From Meandrina meandrites (Eukaryota; Cnidaria; Anthozoa; Scleractinia; Meandrinidae): DNA of 64,000 nt. Shown here piece by piece: positions 23,816 to 42,224 of the stretch; position 1 is the first letter of the stretch; each line of letters opens with the position of its first letter. The notes under the pieces are model-generated. The model ran no database searches, had not been told where the DNA came from, and saw nothing but the letters and a program-made list of their open reading frames with translations. The DNA lies in assembly GCA_963693305.1 (NCBI GenBank), contig OY855905.1, forward strand, positions 31,367,937 through 31,431,936. Direction: 5' to 3'. The translations under genes and the position numbers were made by a program.

Positions 23816-26800
23816 TTAATAGACGTATGTTGAGTTTTGATTTGAACTTTTGAGTGACGGCATGGCTTCCTCCACGTTGGTCTCCAGTTTTCTGTAGCCA
23901 CGTCGTCTGCTGTTTCCATCATTTTTGCCCTCTATTACGATTGCAATGATCTACGGTAACAAAAAATATAAATATGTGAGAAGACGGGCCCGTAGCCAGA
24001 CTCTTCTGCTTTTCGGCTACAGATATAGTATACAAAAAAGGTAGGGATAACGGTCATTTATGTATTTAAAAGTTAAGGGCCTTTCAAAATATCTCGAACA
24101 GTTCCATTGAACAGTTAATTAACAGTTGATTAATCATTGATCATTGCCAATAACTTAAGACTACTCAACTGATTACTCAGTGATTACTCATTGATGTCAC
24201 TGATAAGTTACGTCTGGTTTTCTGTAACAGCGAACAAGCTGTATTACTGGGTAATAGGAGAGGTTTTATTGTACAATTTGGGTAAATAGTTTTGCATAAT
24301 CATAGCGAAAGGCGGTAACAGGAATTTACGCTATAGAGTTGACACAGATTCCACTAGCCTGACGTGTTCAAACGGCTCATATTAGAGAGATAAAGCATGC
24401 CGTTTATTTTAACCGCGAACAGCAAAAATTCTACTTCAGTTCTGCCGTCTGCCGAATGGCGTTTGTACACGAAAATGAGTAGGTTTGTGTTTGTCGTGAA
24501 TGTGTGATTTTTTCCCTATTTTTCGGAGGGATTTATTTTAGAATTCGATAAAAAAGGTAACAAAATGAAACGCAAACTCGCGTCTACCGTGTGCCGTATG
24601 ACGTCATGCTTGATCTCTATATTGTGGAGAAAACAACTAACGGTGAGTGAAAACGGGGCAAAATTAAAATGTATCAGTTTTGTCCAGATTGTCGTACATC
24701 CACTGCCATTTCGTTCAAGGAGGCTCACAATGGTTTCCAGCACTTTCCAGCTCTTAAACTTTGATGGGTCAGTACTGCAAATTGTTATCAGTTGCTGCTA
24801 CAATAATGATATCAAACAAATGTCCAATCATTGCTGAACAAGTTGTAGCCATTTTCACGACGTCATTAGTTACCATAGCAACAGTATAGCCTGTTAAAAA
24901 CACCCTTAATTTGATTTTAAGTGCTTATAACTCAAAAACGAGCACGGTGATCCCCATTTTTTATTATTGAATAATGTTAGCATGTCAAGATGCGACTTTT
25001 TGCAAAGTTAAAAAAGTTCTATCTAGCGATTCCAGAGCCACCTTACTGACCCATCAAAGTTTAAGAACTGAAAAAGTACTGGAAACCATTGTGAGCCTCC
25101 TTAAGCCCCACGTAAAATGGGGTTATCTTGTGGAGCTAATAAATCAAAGGGGCACTGTCACGAGCATACCTTCAAAAATTCAACAGCCCAAAAACATGTT
25201 TACACCATTGAAAACCTATTAACAGTGGTCAAGTTTTCTTAAAATTACTATACCAGTGTACTGAAGCTAAATATAAAGTGATATAACTGCGATACCTTCG
25301 GGAGCTTTAGATCTCAACTTGAAAAAGTCAGCCTGACTTTTTCAAGTTCTGTCCTTGTGGTTTGGAGAAATTGATGAAAACTATTTACGGTCACCCTCTT
25401 CTTTAAACAATTTACTAGATATCCTTCCCTTTATGTTCTAGGAGAGTTTCCTGCATGGTTGAAACTACTTAGTCGTAATTTTGGTGCCGTTTTACTGAAA
25501 AAGTCCGTGACAGTGCCCCTTTAAGAACAAACAGCAGTCACCTTTTGTCTGTTGTGATACACCACATAAGCAGCGAAGACCATTACAATAGAAGTCAAGA
25601 AAAAGGCCGCAAAGTGACTTGAAGTATGTTCGTACGGATCCGATCCACGGTAGACACTACTAAAAAAAAGACATCAGTCAAACACCGTGCCCATCAAATT
25701 AAAAAAAAATCATGGCGTAGACATAATTACTGGTGTTACAGTACATGTAGTTTAAATCATACAGACATTGTAAACAAACAGAAAAAAGTTTCAAAACGTT
25801 ATGACTGAAACCAAAGTGTGTGTTACCATTCAAATGAAAGTCATTCAGCAGTAATTTCGAGTGGGTACATTGTAGATGGGGGTTTTAAAGGGGCAGTATC
25901 ACGAGAGGTCTTCTAAGTTTTTGTGTCGGCCCGACGTTTTCAAGTTTTAGACCACTTCTTTCCCACCTGTCCGTAGCCACACCAGGTTTAAACAACTTTT
26001 GTGATTAGTACAGTGCGTTTTAGCAAGGTTAGGCAATTATTATTGGATTTCCAATTAATACCAACACCTTCATTGGATTTTCAAGTTGCACTAAATCTTG
26101 GTGAGACTGCCCCTTTAAGCCTTTGAATAAACCCTAGTGTGTAACCATGCAAAAGAAAGCTACTGAGCCGTTCCTTCATCATGCACTGTTTCTAAAGTTG
26201 GCTTTTATTATGCTATACAAGGTGGTTCTAACGTTTAGTGTGTGGAGGAAATCTTAGTGTGTTAGCAGTCGCTTTATTTGGTACTGTTCAATATGCTGTA
26301 CCAAGATGTATGAAACACAAGTGCGTTAAAATTAAAATGTAAGCTTTGAATCAGGCAACTCCCATCTGCTTGATACAACGAACACTATACATTAAAATAT
26401 GAAACAATAAACATTACAGTGTACCTTTCCTGTTCCCACTCTGGTTTATCATTTCCTAAAGATTGCTTATTACCATATCTTCCGCCTTCAACTTCAGATG
26501 AAATTGGTTTATTATGTTCGTCGTCTTCGTTTTCAGATAGAGATGGCTTATCACCTTGTCTGTCTTCTTCCTTTTCAGATAGAGATGGTTTATCGCCTTG
26601 TCTGTCTTCTTCCTTTTCAGATAGAGATGGTTTATCACCTTGTCCGTCTTCTTCCTTTTCAGCTAGAAATGGTTTATCACCTTGCCCGGCTTCTTTCTTT
26701 TCAGATGAAACTGGTTTATCACCTTGTCCGGCTTCTTCCTTTTCAGATAGAGATGGTTTATCACCTTGCCCGTCTTCTTTCTTTTCAGATGAAACAGGTT

Positions 26801-29800
26801 TATCACCTTGTCCGTCTTCTTCCTTTTCAGATGAAACTGGCTTATCGCGTTGTCCGGCTTCTTCCTTTTCAGATGAAACTGGTGTATCACCTTGCCCGCC
26901 TTCTTTCTTTTCAGTTGAAACTGGTTTATCACCTTGTCCGGCTTCTTCCTTTTCAGATAAAGATGGTTTAACACCTTGCCCGTCTTCTTTCTTTTCAGTT
27001 GAAACTGGTTTATCACCTTGTCCGGCTTCTTCCTTTTCAGATAGAGATGGTTTATCACCTTGCCCATCTTCTTTCTTTTCAGATGAAACTGGTTTATCAC
27101 CTTGTCCGGCTTCTTCCTTTTCAGATAAAGATGGTTTAACACCTTGCCCGTCTTCTTTCTTTTCAGTTGAAACTGGTTTATCACCTTGTCCGGCTTCTTC
27201 CTTTTCAGATAGAGATGGTTTATCACCTTGCCCATCTTCTTTCTTTTCAGATGAAACTGGTGTATCACCTTGTCCGGCTTCTTCCTTTTCAGATAAAGAT
27301 GGTTTAACACCTTGCCCGTCTTCTTTCTTTTCAGTTGAAACTGGTTTATCACCTTGTCCGGCTTCTTCCTTTTCAGATAGAGATGGTTTATCACCTTGCC
27401 CGTCTTCTTTCTTTTCAGTTGAAACTGGTTTATCACCTTGTCCGGCTTCTTCCTTTTCAGATAGAGATGGTTTATCACCTTGCCCGTCTTCTTCCTTTTC
27501 AGATAGAGATGGTTTATCACCTTGCCCATCTTCTTTCTTTTCAGATGAAACTGGTTTATCACCTTGTCCGGCTTCTTCCTTTTCAGATAGAGATGGTTTA
27601 TCAGCTTGCCCGTCTTCTTTCTTTTCAGTTGAAACTGGTTTATCACCTTGTCCGGCTTCTTCCTTTTCAGATAGAGATGGTTTATCACCTTGCCCGTCTT
27701 CTTCCTTTTCAGATGAAACTGGTTTATCACCTTGCCCATCTTCTTTCTTTTCAGATGAAACTGGTTTATCACCTTGTCCGGCTTCTTCCTTTTCAGATGA
27801 AACTGGTTTATCACCTTGCCCGCCTTCTTTCTTTTCAGTTGAAACTGATTTATCACCTTGTACGTCTTCTTTCTTTTCAGTTGAAACTGGTTTATCACCT
27901 TGCCCGTCTTCTTTCTTTTCAGATAAAACAGGTTTATCACCTTGTCCGGCTTCTTCCTTTTCAGATGAAACTGGTTTATCACCTTGCCCGTCTTCTTCCT
28001 TTTCAGATGAAAGTGGTTTATCACCTTGCCCGTCTTCTTCCTTTTCAGATGAAACTGGTTTATCACCTTGCTCGTCTTCTTTCTTTTCAGATGAAACTGG
28101 TTTATCACCTTGCCCGTCTTCTTCCTTTTCAGATGACACTGGTTTATCACCTTGCCCGTCTTCTTCCTTTTCAGATGAAACTGGTTTATCACCGGGTCCG
28201 TCTACTTTCTTTTCAGATGAAACTGGTTTATCACCTTGCGCGTCTTCTTTCTTTTCAGATGAAACTGGTTTATCACCTTGTCCGTCTTCTTTCTTTTCAG
28301 ATAGAAATGGTTTATCACCTTGTCCGTCATCTTCCTTTTCAGATGAAACTGGTTTATTAAGTTGCCCGTCTTCTTCCTTTTCAGATGAAACTGGTTTATC
28401 AGCTTGCCCGTCTTCTTTCTTTTCAGATGAAACTGGTTTATCACCTTGCCCGTCTTCTTCCTTTTCAGATGAAACTGGTTTATCACCTTGCCCGCCTTCT
28501 TCCTTTTGAGATAAAGATGGTTTATCACCTTGTACGTCTTCTTTCGTTTCAGATGAAACTGGTTTATCACCTTGTCCGTCTTCTTTCTTTTCAGCTACAA
28601 ATGGTTTATCACCTTGTCCATCTTCTTTCTTTTCAGCTAGAAATGGTTTATCACCTTGTCCGTCTTCTTCCTTTCCAGATGAAACTGGTTTATCACCTTG
28701 CCAGTCTTCTTTCTTTTCAGATAGAGATGGTTTATCACCTCGCCCGTCTTCTTTCTTTTTAGACAGAGCTGGTTCATCACCTTGTCCTCCTTCCTCCGTT
28801 GACCGTTTTCTTTTTTCAAAAAGACCATTGTCTTTTCTTGACATTGAAGTGATTTTGTTGAAGGTCCTCATCATGTCCAAAATCTTGGGTTGTACTTTGG
28901 TCAATCGATGATGATCTGCAAGTTATGTTTAAAAAGTGGTATAATATAAGTTGCTCTGGTGTTACACAAAAGAGGCCTTGTTGGCTGGTTCTAAATCATA
29001 TAATCGTGGCTGGTAAACAGGTGATTTATCACACCATTGTATCTCTTAGTACACAGAATCTGTTTAACAAGCAATTGCAAAAAAGAACAGCAGACTGAAA
29101 ACAAGTGAAGCGAAGTGGAAGCCTTTCCTTAACGCTTATTATGCTAAGGCCGGATTATTACGGGATTTGGAAGAATGTCCATTCAACCACTTGTGACGTC
29201 ACCAATTTGCACGTCAACAGATTCTTCTGATATGCAACTTATACCGGTTGGATAGATCTTTCCACAGGACTGTCCATTTTGAAGATCGACCGCATTATGA
29301 CAGAGCTAATAAAAAAAAACGTGATCAGTTTTTGGTGCAAAACGGGGCAATATACCTTTCAGTCTTCTTTAATTTCTTTAATTACTTAAATTGGAAAATT
29401 AGTGTGAAAATCACTTCTCACTTACACAAACTACCTCTGTTGCCATTGTTGCTCAACGTTTTACAATGATGCTAACTGTCCTTAATCAATTTATGGACAA
29501 AACAAGTTCGGGCAGGGACGGTTGATAAAAATGATTTAAACGCAGGTTTATCGTCGTCTTCATGTGGTTCCGTTATTCCTTTTTACGCTATTTTGTATTG
29601 AAATAACGTATTAACCTTTTTAAGTGGCTTTATGCTAATTTCTGACGAGCCCCTAGCATTAAGCGGCCAGTTGCGATTTCCCTTAAGGTAGCTGCTTAAT
29701 AGGGAGGGGGGGGTCTACTGTACTTACTAACCTTGTGTAGCAGCATGTGATGCTGTGCAGTTGCTTTGACACTCCTCTGCTGTTGCAAAGTTATTCTTAT

Positions 29801-32800
29801 TGCCATCACATCCTCCATAAATAAACCGTTCACATTTTTTGGAATAACTGTTGTAATACCATCTGGGAATTGCAGCACGACATGGACCAGTTTCTGGCAA
29901 AGTGCACAAAATAAAATAAGTGTATTATTATATTTCGTACTGTGTGGAGGAGGCACAGCAAGAGAGGGTGAAAGCAAATATTGCCAGGAGGAGTGCAAAA
30001 TGAAAAAAAAAATGAAAATTCTCAAACTTGGCCAGAGTGTAGGTCTAGTAGAGCTGTTTCTCTAAAAACTTACTTTAAGTTCAATCAGATTTTTCTTTTA
30101 CGCAAACAGTGATGATCACAAGGTGTGCATCAATACAACTTAAAATTGACCACAAATGAACAAAAAGACACAGACAAACAATAGCTAATATACCATTGAA
30201 AAGGAGACAAACAGCTTAACAATTTAATAAATGGTTTAATGAACTATTTGACTGCAAACATTATTTTCAAGATTTTTAATTATTCAGAATGGAAAATCTA
30301 AACTAATGGTGTGGTGTTATAACAATATAAATTTACCAATGAAAGAGCAGCATTTCATCTTCAAAATATTAAACAATTATTAGATGAGGTTTTTGCGATA
30401 TCCAGAATAATCAAGGTCAAACCTTGATTATTCTGGAATCATAAAAATCGAATGTTATACATTGTTTTCAATTATGACTTTAAAAGAGGTGAATTGACGA
30501 GCAATGTTTTTACTTCCCTGAGTGTGTGCAAGATACCACTCGACATTCTCTTCGAAATCATGCATTGCACGCGCAACCTACAGATTATTCATTAATCTGC
30601 TAGAAGATTATTGAATAATCTGTAGGTTCCGCTAAGTTCCAGAATTAACTGTAGGCTCTTAGCCAATGAGCAGATGGATAGTGACTTCAAATAAATCTAA
30701 TGAAATGCTTAAGCAACAAAATTTGACAGCAAGAAATATAAATAGTATTTTGTCACATTATTCCCAACTGTAAGATGGCACTTTGGTTCATGATCTAGAC
30801 AGTGTAGAAATATTTTGAAACACAATCCAACAAAAAAGCAACATTTTAGAGGGGGGGGGGGGGGGGGGGGGGGGGGACTTTAGCAACAAATTTCGAGAAC
30901 ACAAGACAGTGTTATTGATCTCTAAAATCCTTATATTTGAAATCACATGGTACAAAAGTCATCTTTGACGCGATGGCCAAGATACTGAGCTCCAAAACAC
31001 TTGCGTATAGCCAAAGCACTCTTAAATTTCACACTCCTCCAGGTGATGGCCACTCAGTTAGCATGCTACAGTGTAGCTAGACCCCGAATTGAGCAACCTA
31101 CTGTAGGTTTGTGCCCTAGCTAGGTCACTGTGTTATGCTCTTAGGTTCACAGTGCCACTCTCATTACCCAGGTGTATAAATGGCTTTCTTTGAATTTAAT
31201 GCTAGCTAGGGGTAACTGCATACTGGACTAGCATCCCATTTAGGGGGAGAAGAATTACTTCTATTTGCTTATGGTATGGAAAATAGGATAACCTCCAGCT
31301 TAGTGGCGACTAGACTTTTAGCAACAGCTTGCACACAGAGTACTTTTGTAAAATTATCATCTTCCAGAATCAAGTTACTGTCATGATATAAACAAAGAAC
31401 TACATGAAGCATATGCTGGCAATGTACATGCACACACTGTAATGTGTGGTTCTAGAAAATACCCATATCCCCCCTCCCAACCCCCAATGTGTAGTGAAAT
31501 CATGGGACACAAAACAAGGCAACGTGACAAAGCACATGGAACTTAGTTGAGCGAGCGAACCAAGGCCTTCTTCAAGTGTTTTGCTCGTATCAAGTTTTGT
31601 CAACACTTTCCTGTTCAACACTCAGAATGAGTGAGTGAGACTTGACTCTTCTAATATTCATGTTGGAGTAAGTATTAAAGACCCCCTTGGAACAGAATTG
31701 CCTGCGGGGTAGAGGCCTAGGGTGGTGGAGTGTAAATTAAAGAGCTTTTTGTGGTGTAGGGGTTACGTCAGCACATACATGTAGAATTTCAATTTTGACA
31801 ACCAAAATATATGAGTGATGTTGCATTGTTTTCTATGTGTTTCTGTTGAGTTATTGAAAAACTCAAAAAAGGCCATGAAAATAATCAACTGCAGCTCATG
31901 TTTCCACAGCATTTCTCATACTTTCCAAATTTCTACTCATGTTTATAATTATTAGTATACAAGAACAAATCTAGAATATGAGTGATTGCTCAACGAGGCA
32001 TAGCTGAGCTATTGCTGGTTTTCATTGTCATGCCCCAAAAATTAAAAGTAAAATCCAAAACTATCAGATTAAGTAAAACAAGAATCAAGAATATTACAGG
32101 TTGTAAATAATTACTAAATATTCTGCTTGTCCAAGTCTTGGGTTTGTATGGTTAATTCTGTACTGAACTTTACCCTCAAAATATTCCACACAAATTTACA
32201 GAGTGCAGTATGGAAACGCCATGTTGGTGCCCAAGCAGACTGGACACCAACATGGGGGTGGAAATCGATGAAAACATCTGGAATTCACTTCTGCTATAAA
32301 AGGTGGTCAGTTTACCCTCATGAACAAGTAAACATTCACATAAACACTTCTCGCAAAACCTGAACTGTTGAGATCGTAAAAAGTCACAGGATGAGGCATT
32401 TTTTTAAGCATACATGTACATGACGGCCTTCTGGCGGCCATCATGATGTTGTGTCGCATAAACTCAGAAGTTAAAAATGCTCTATCTTAAAGAAGGTGGA
32501 TGCTATTGAGCTTAAAACCTTCAACAAGATAATGTATATTAAGGAGGTCTAATAGCCAGTGAAGAATAAAAACTCAATTCTCCTGTTACTTTACACTATT
32601 CTCTAGCTACTCTAATTCTTAATGAAAACCCTGATCTTTTTTTAAAAAAATTCTCTAGTCTTCTAGATATTACAAGGCACGGCAAAACCAATCAATGAAA
32701 TCGATGATTGGAGATGCAATCATTATATCAACTAAAATCGGTTGATATCGATTTTAATCGATCATCGATTTCATCGATTGGTAACGCCCGGTTATGAATC

Positions 32801-32981
32801 GATCTCAACAGTCGTTGCATCGAAATTGTCGGAAAGAAAACACATCTGCAAAACAGAAGTGCAACATACCTTTATCTAGCATACAAAACGAAGGACGACT
32901 GCTCCCTCTCAACAGAACACGTCCAAAGGAAAGAGAAATCCACACAAAGAGAAAAGTCAATTTGATCACAATAGTTCTCAT
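23816..32981 (-). CDS. Gene A: Kunitz domain, acidic repeat, TGN38/KCT2-like type I membrane protein
   Basis: Five minus-strand exons in perfect phase: 32870-32981, 29732-29893, 26425-28915, 25542-25659, 23816-23950; 1005 residues. Residues 1-20 are a signal peptide ([20 protein letters not shown]). A Kunitz/BPTI domain follows (about residues 33-83): its first Cys is in exon 1, the other five in exon 2, with GPCR giving Arg at the P1 position, then [16 protein letters not shown] and EEC..NC, so trypsin-like protease inhibition is predicted. The 829-codon exon is mostly 14-residue repeats ([14 protein letters not shown]). Then [11 protein letters not shown], one helix ([16 protein letters not shown]), HNRQK and a tail IIAIVIEGK with [13 protein letters not shown] and final TYVY. 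Membrane and tail match vertebrate TGN38/TGOLN2 and KCT2; YRKL fits a YxxPhi sorting signal. Trans-Golgi/endosome cycling is inferred. Confidence 0.85.
24717..25102. mobile_element. TIR MITE, AAGGAGGCTCACAATGG ends
   Basis: The left end AAGGAGGCTCACAATGGTTT continues for about 58 bp as the complement of the right end ending CCATTGTGAGCCTCCTT. In the last intron of gene A. Confidence 0.8.
25146..25522. mobile_element. TTAA-type MITE, AAAGGGGCACTGTCACG ends, copy 1
   Basis: Ends AAAGGGGCACTGTCACG and CGTGACAGTGCCCCTTT are perfect inverted repeats; TTAA is seen on the right side only. The right end lies 18 bp from the splice donor of the membrane-helix exon of gene A. Confidence 0.8.
25885..26118. 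mobile_element. TTAA-type MITE, copy 2
   Basis: TTAAAGGGGCAGTATCACG at the left and GTGAGACTGCCCCTTTAA at the right, flanked by TTAA on both sides. Related to 25146-25522 by its ends, with different interior. In the gene A intron between the VNTR and membrane exons. Confidence 0.75.
26470..28800 (-). repeat. 42-bp coding VNTR of gene A, about 55 units
   Basis: Tandem 42-bp units encode 14-residue blocks of the form [14 protein letters not shown]. Because 42 is a multiple of three and stops are absent, all the long overlapping frames on both strands here are shadows. The variant word TTTAACACCTTG recurs at exactly 168-bp steps (acacc at 26971, 27139, 27307), showing four-unit higher-order duplication. 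Confidence 0.95.
29240..29375. repeat. Dispersed repeat shared with 34500-34625
   Basis: Shared ordered blocks: CACAGGACTGT, GACAGAG, TGATCAGTTTTT, GTGCAAAA, and AATACACCT/AATATACCT. Non-coding in both places, here in a gene A intron. Confidence 0.6.
29732..29893 (-). other. Kunitz/BPTI domain exon of gene A
   Basis: Encodes [20 protein letters not shown] and on through C-x7-C-x12-C-x3-C, with FIYGGC and NNF at the canonical positions. With CMLDKE from exon 1 the six-cysteine spacing is complete (8 residues between Cys1 and Cys2). Flanked by TTTGCCAG acceptor and GTTAGTAAG donor. Confidence 0.92.
30401..30437. repeat. Perfect 17-bp hairpin
   Basis: TCCAGAATAATCAAGGT, loop CAA, ACCTTGATTATTCTGGA. 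In the long first intron of gene A. Confidence 0.9.
30575..30628. repeat. 54-bp near-perfect palindrome
   Basis: AACCTACAGATTATTCA pairs with TGAATAATCTGTAGGTT, and the inner TTAATCT/AAGATTA also nearly pairs. Looks like a minimal foldback MITE in the first intron of gene A. Confidence 0.85.
30851..30876. repeat. G homopolymer, 26 bases
   Basis: Uninterrupted G run. One of several long G/C runs in the window (also 14679-14700, 36739-36757, 51362-51379, 60099-60125), some of which may be assembly-length artefacts. Confidence 0.9.
31155..31310 (+). mobile_element. SINE 3' fragment
   Basis: Contains CCAGGTGTATAAATGG, TTTAATGCTAG, GACTAGCATCCCATTTAGGGGGAG and TAACCTCCAGC, matching the 37820-38092 copy in order. 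First intron of gene A. Confidence 0.65.
31441..31480. mobile_element. C-run palindromic MITE, left-end fragment
   Basis: TGTGGTTCTAGAAAATACCC followed by C-rich sequence matches the left end of 9601-9815; the right end is absent. Confidence 0.6.
31800..31945. repeat. Palindromic MITE-like repeat, copy 2
   Basis: Shares TTGAAAAACTCAAAAAAGG...CACAGCATTTCTCAT...TTTCTACTCATGTTT with positions 1-195 and has the same inverted-arm layout. Confidence 0.55.
32675..32800. mobile_element. ATCGAT-rich palindromic element, short copy
   Basis: Left end CGGCAAAACCAATCAATGAAATCGATGAT and right end (complement of ATCATCGATTTCATCGATTGGTAACGCCCGG) form inverted arms packed with ATCGAT. Lies 70 bp downstream of exon 1 of gene A, in its first intron on the minus strand. 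Confidence 0.7.
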
Positions 32982-33316
32982 CTTCTAGTTGAAATAACGA
33001 CACGGCCGAAATTCCAGCGTTCCAGTCAGCGAAGTAGCTCCTCCAGCAGGCAGAGATGCATCCAATAATTACCAAGGTGCGTCCTTTAAATATTTAATGG
33101 TGAAAACCAAGCGTAAAATACTTTAACTTGACTACAGTTTGGATGTTGAAACCAGCTATTCTTTCATGTGGATGACATCATCGACTCAGAGTCCTGGGCT
33201 CTAGCTTGTTTATCCCGGTCAGCTCCCGCTCGTCCCGCTCATCGACCCGCTTATCCCCGCTCATAATCCCGCTCATCTGTTTTGATGCTGACCGATTGCT
33301 GGCTCAAAAACACAAA
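32982..33316. promoter_or_regulatory. Shared divergent promoter of gene A and HIF1AN
   Basis: Only 335 bp separate the two divergent start codons, so both promoters must lie here unless upstream non-coding exons exist. At 33218-33275 the word CCCGCTCAT/CCCGCTCGT recurs about five times at 9-16 bp spacing on a GC-rich stretch. No TATA box is evident, as expected for a bidirectional housekeeping-type promoter. Confidence 0.6.
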
Positions 33317-40396
<7,080 letters not shown>

Positions 40397-40688
40397 TGCG
40401 TCGCTTTTGAGTCCCAGGCTTGCCAAAGTCCTCACGCAAGCTTTTTCTGAAGCCGTGTTAGAATTCCTAACCTAGCATGTCGAAAGGCCTGCAGCTGTAT
40501 GTAGCTGTATGGCTACAAAATTTCTTCTTGTTTTTATAAAAGAAACTTTGCCGACTGCTTCATGAACAGAACTGTGAAGTTGTTAAAATCCTCCATTTAC
40601 CAGACTTCACCTGTTGTCTGTGCAGGCAGTTCCTTATGATGTGAAATTAATTTAAAGGCGTCACATGACTTTTGTATGACATGATAGT

Positions 40689-40898
40689 TTAAAGGAGCTA
40701 TGTCGTGGTATTTTAAGTCATTTTTCTGATCACCCTCAAATTGAAGGAAACCTCAAAATAATAATAATAATTAAAAAAAAAACTAAACTAAACAACAATG
40801 GTTTGGACTGACAGAGATAATGACGGATTACGAATGACAAACTTGAAAAAAATTGCCAACTTTTCCAAGATGCGTTGTCCTTGACGTTGCTCCTTTAA
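40689..40898. mobile_element. TTAA-type MITE, AAAGGAGCTATGTCGTGG ends
   Basis: Flanked by TTAA at 40689-40692 and 40895-40898. Left AAAGGAGCTATGTCGTGG, right GACGTTGCTCCTTT. Probably within the HIF1AN 3' UTR. Confidence 0.65.
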
Positions 40899-42224
40899 GT
40901 CATATAAACTGAATAGGCCGTGAGGTAGCTCGTTTGCCTCTCCTCCCAAACAAAATGTTCAGCACATAATCTTTTCTTAAAGTAACAAAACAACTGTAGA
41001 AAAAAATATGTAGATAGTAAGAACTAAAAGGGCTGATCACAAAAATAAATGTATATCATCAAATTGTCACAATAAAATAAGAGATGGATTGACTCCCATT
41101 TTATAATGGGCCATTTACTCGTGTTCGGATCAATTGCCTCGGGCTATTCCGTATAGGAGGCTCGATTAGAGTTAGTGTCTACAAAAATTGTGCGAAGACG
41201 GAGCGTTTGGCCTGTAAAGGATTAATAGTTAATTCAATAGTTACTTAGCAGTAAAAACATTTAACAAGAGAATTCGAGGATTCGCTCAGGTCAGAAAATA
41301 GGCAATGCATAATTTAGTGTTTTTACATTCCGAGAGGCCATATTTTCATGACTAGATATATATTACATGTAATTTATAATACAATTTTCGGTTGCCCAGG
41401 TTCTTTGTAATGTGATTTTTTTTAGAGAAATACCAAATGAAGTGTCTATCTTGAAATACTTAAAATCAGCGGCTTTTGCCTGTCCAAAAAAAATGTCAGG
41501 CGGCTTAAGGAAAATATAAGATTAGTAGTTGTGCATTAGGATGATGCAAAAAAGAGCGATAGATTGTTGTTCCATGAAATAGAATTTTAAGAAGTGAGCA
41601 TTTTTTATTTTGTAAATATTTTATGTGCTTCAGAGATTACCTATTGCAACAAACTTATTAGAAATATATGTAAGATCTACAGATTGTATGCTAATAAATG
41701 CGTCAGATTTCTATATCTGTTGTGTATACTGATCAGTTTTGGGAAGAGCAATTTTCAGTTGACTGCAAATTAACTGAATTTGTTTGCTTTCGCTTTGCGT
41801 TAGGAGCAAACTTGTCGGGTTTTTTTTAATCAGTCGGAAACCAGATACCTGTTTTGCGTGGGGACTGGGGGAGAGTAAAATGGGTCACTGGAAAGGTAGA
41901 GGCATGAAAAATAGGCAGTGAAAGAGATGGGAGGATCACATGAATTTACAGTGATGTGATCATAACGAGCATTGCGATTTAATATTGTAGTAAGACAGGA
42001 ATAGCAAAATAATATACAAAAGGTCATCATCATCGCCATGATTATTTTCCCTTGTGGTAAAGGGAAGATTTAGCTTGATATTGTCCTGTGCTGCCTTCTA
42101 TTGATCGATAGACGGCTCGAATTTAAGGAGTCAGCCATTTTGATAGAATTATGCAGCTTCGATCAAATGAAAGGTCCCATGTACCTTGAAATATGTCTCC
42201 CGCTACCGACGCTACCCTTTCACA

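Noticed and set aside
26419..28509. Plus-strand 696-codon frame rich in Ser/Cys/Pro opposite gene A
   Set aside because: It is the complement of the 42-bp coding repeat. All frames stay open because the unit length is a multiple of three; the minus frame has splice sites, correct phase and flanking domains.
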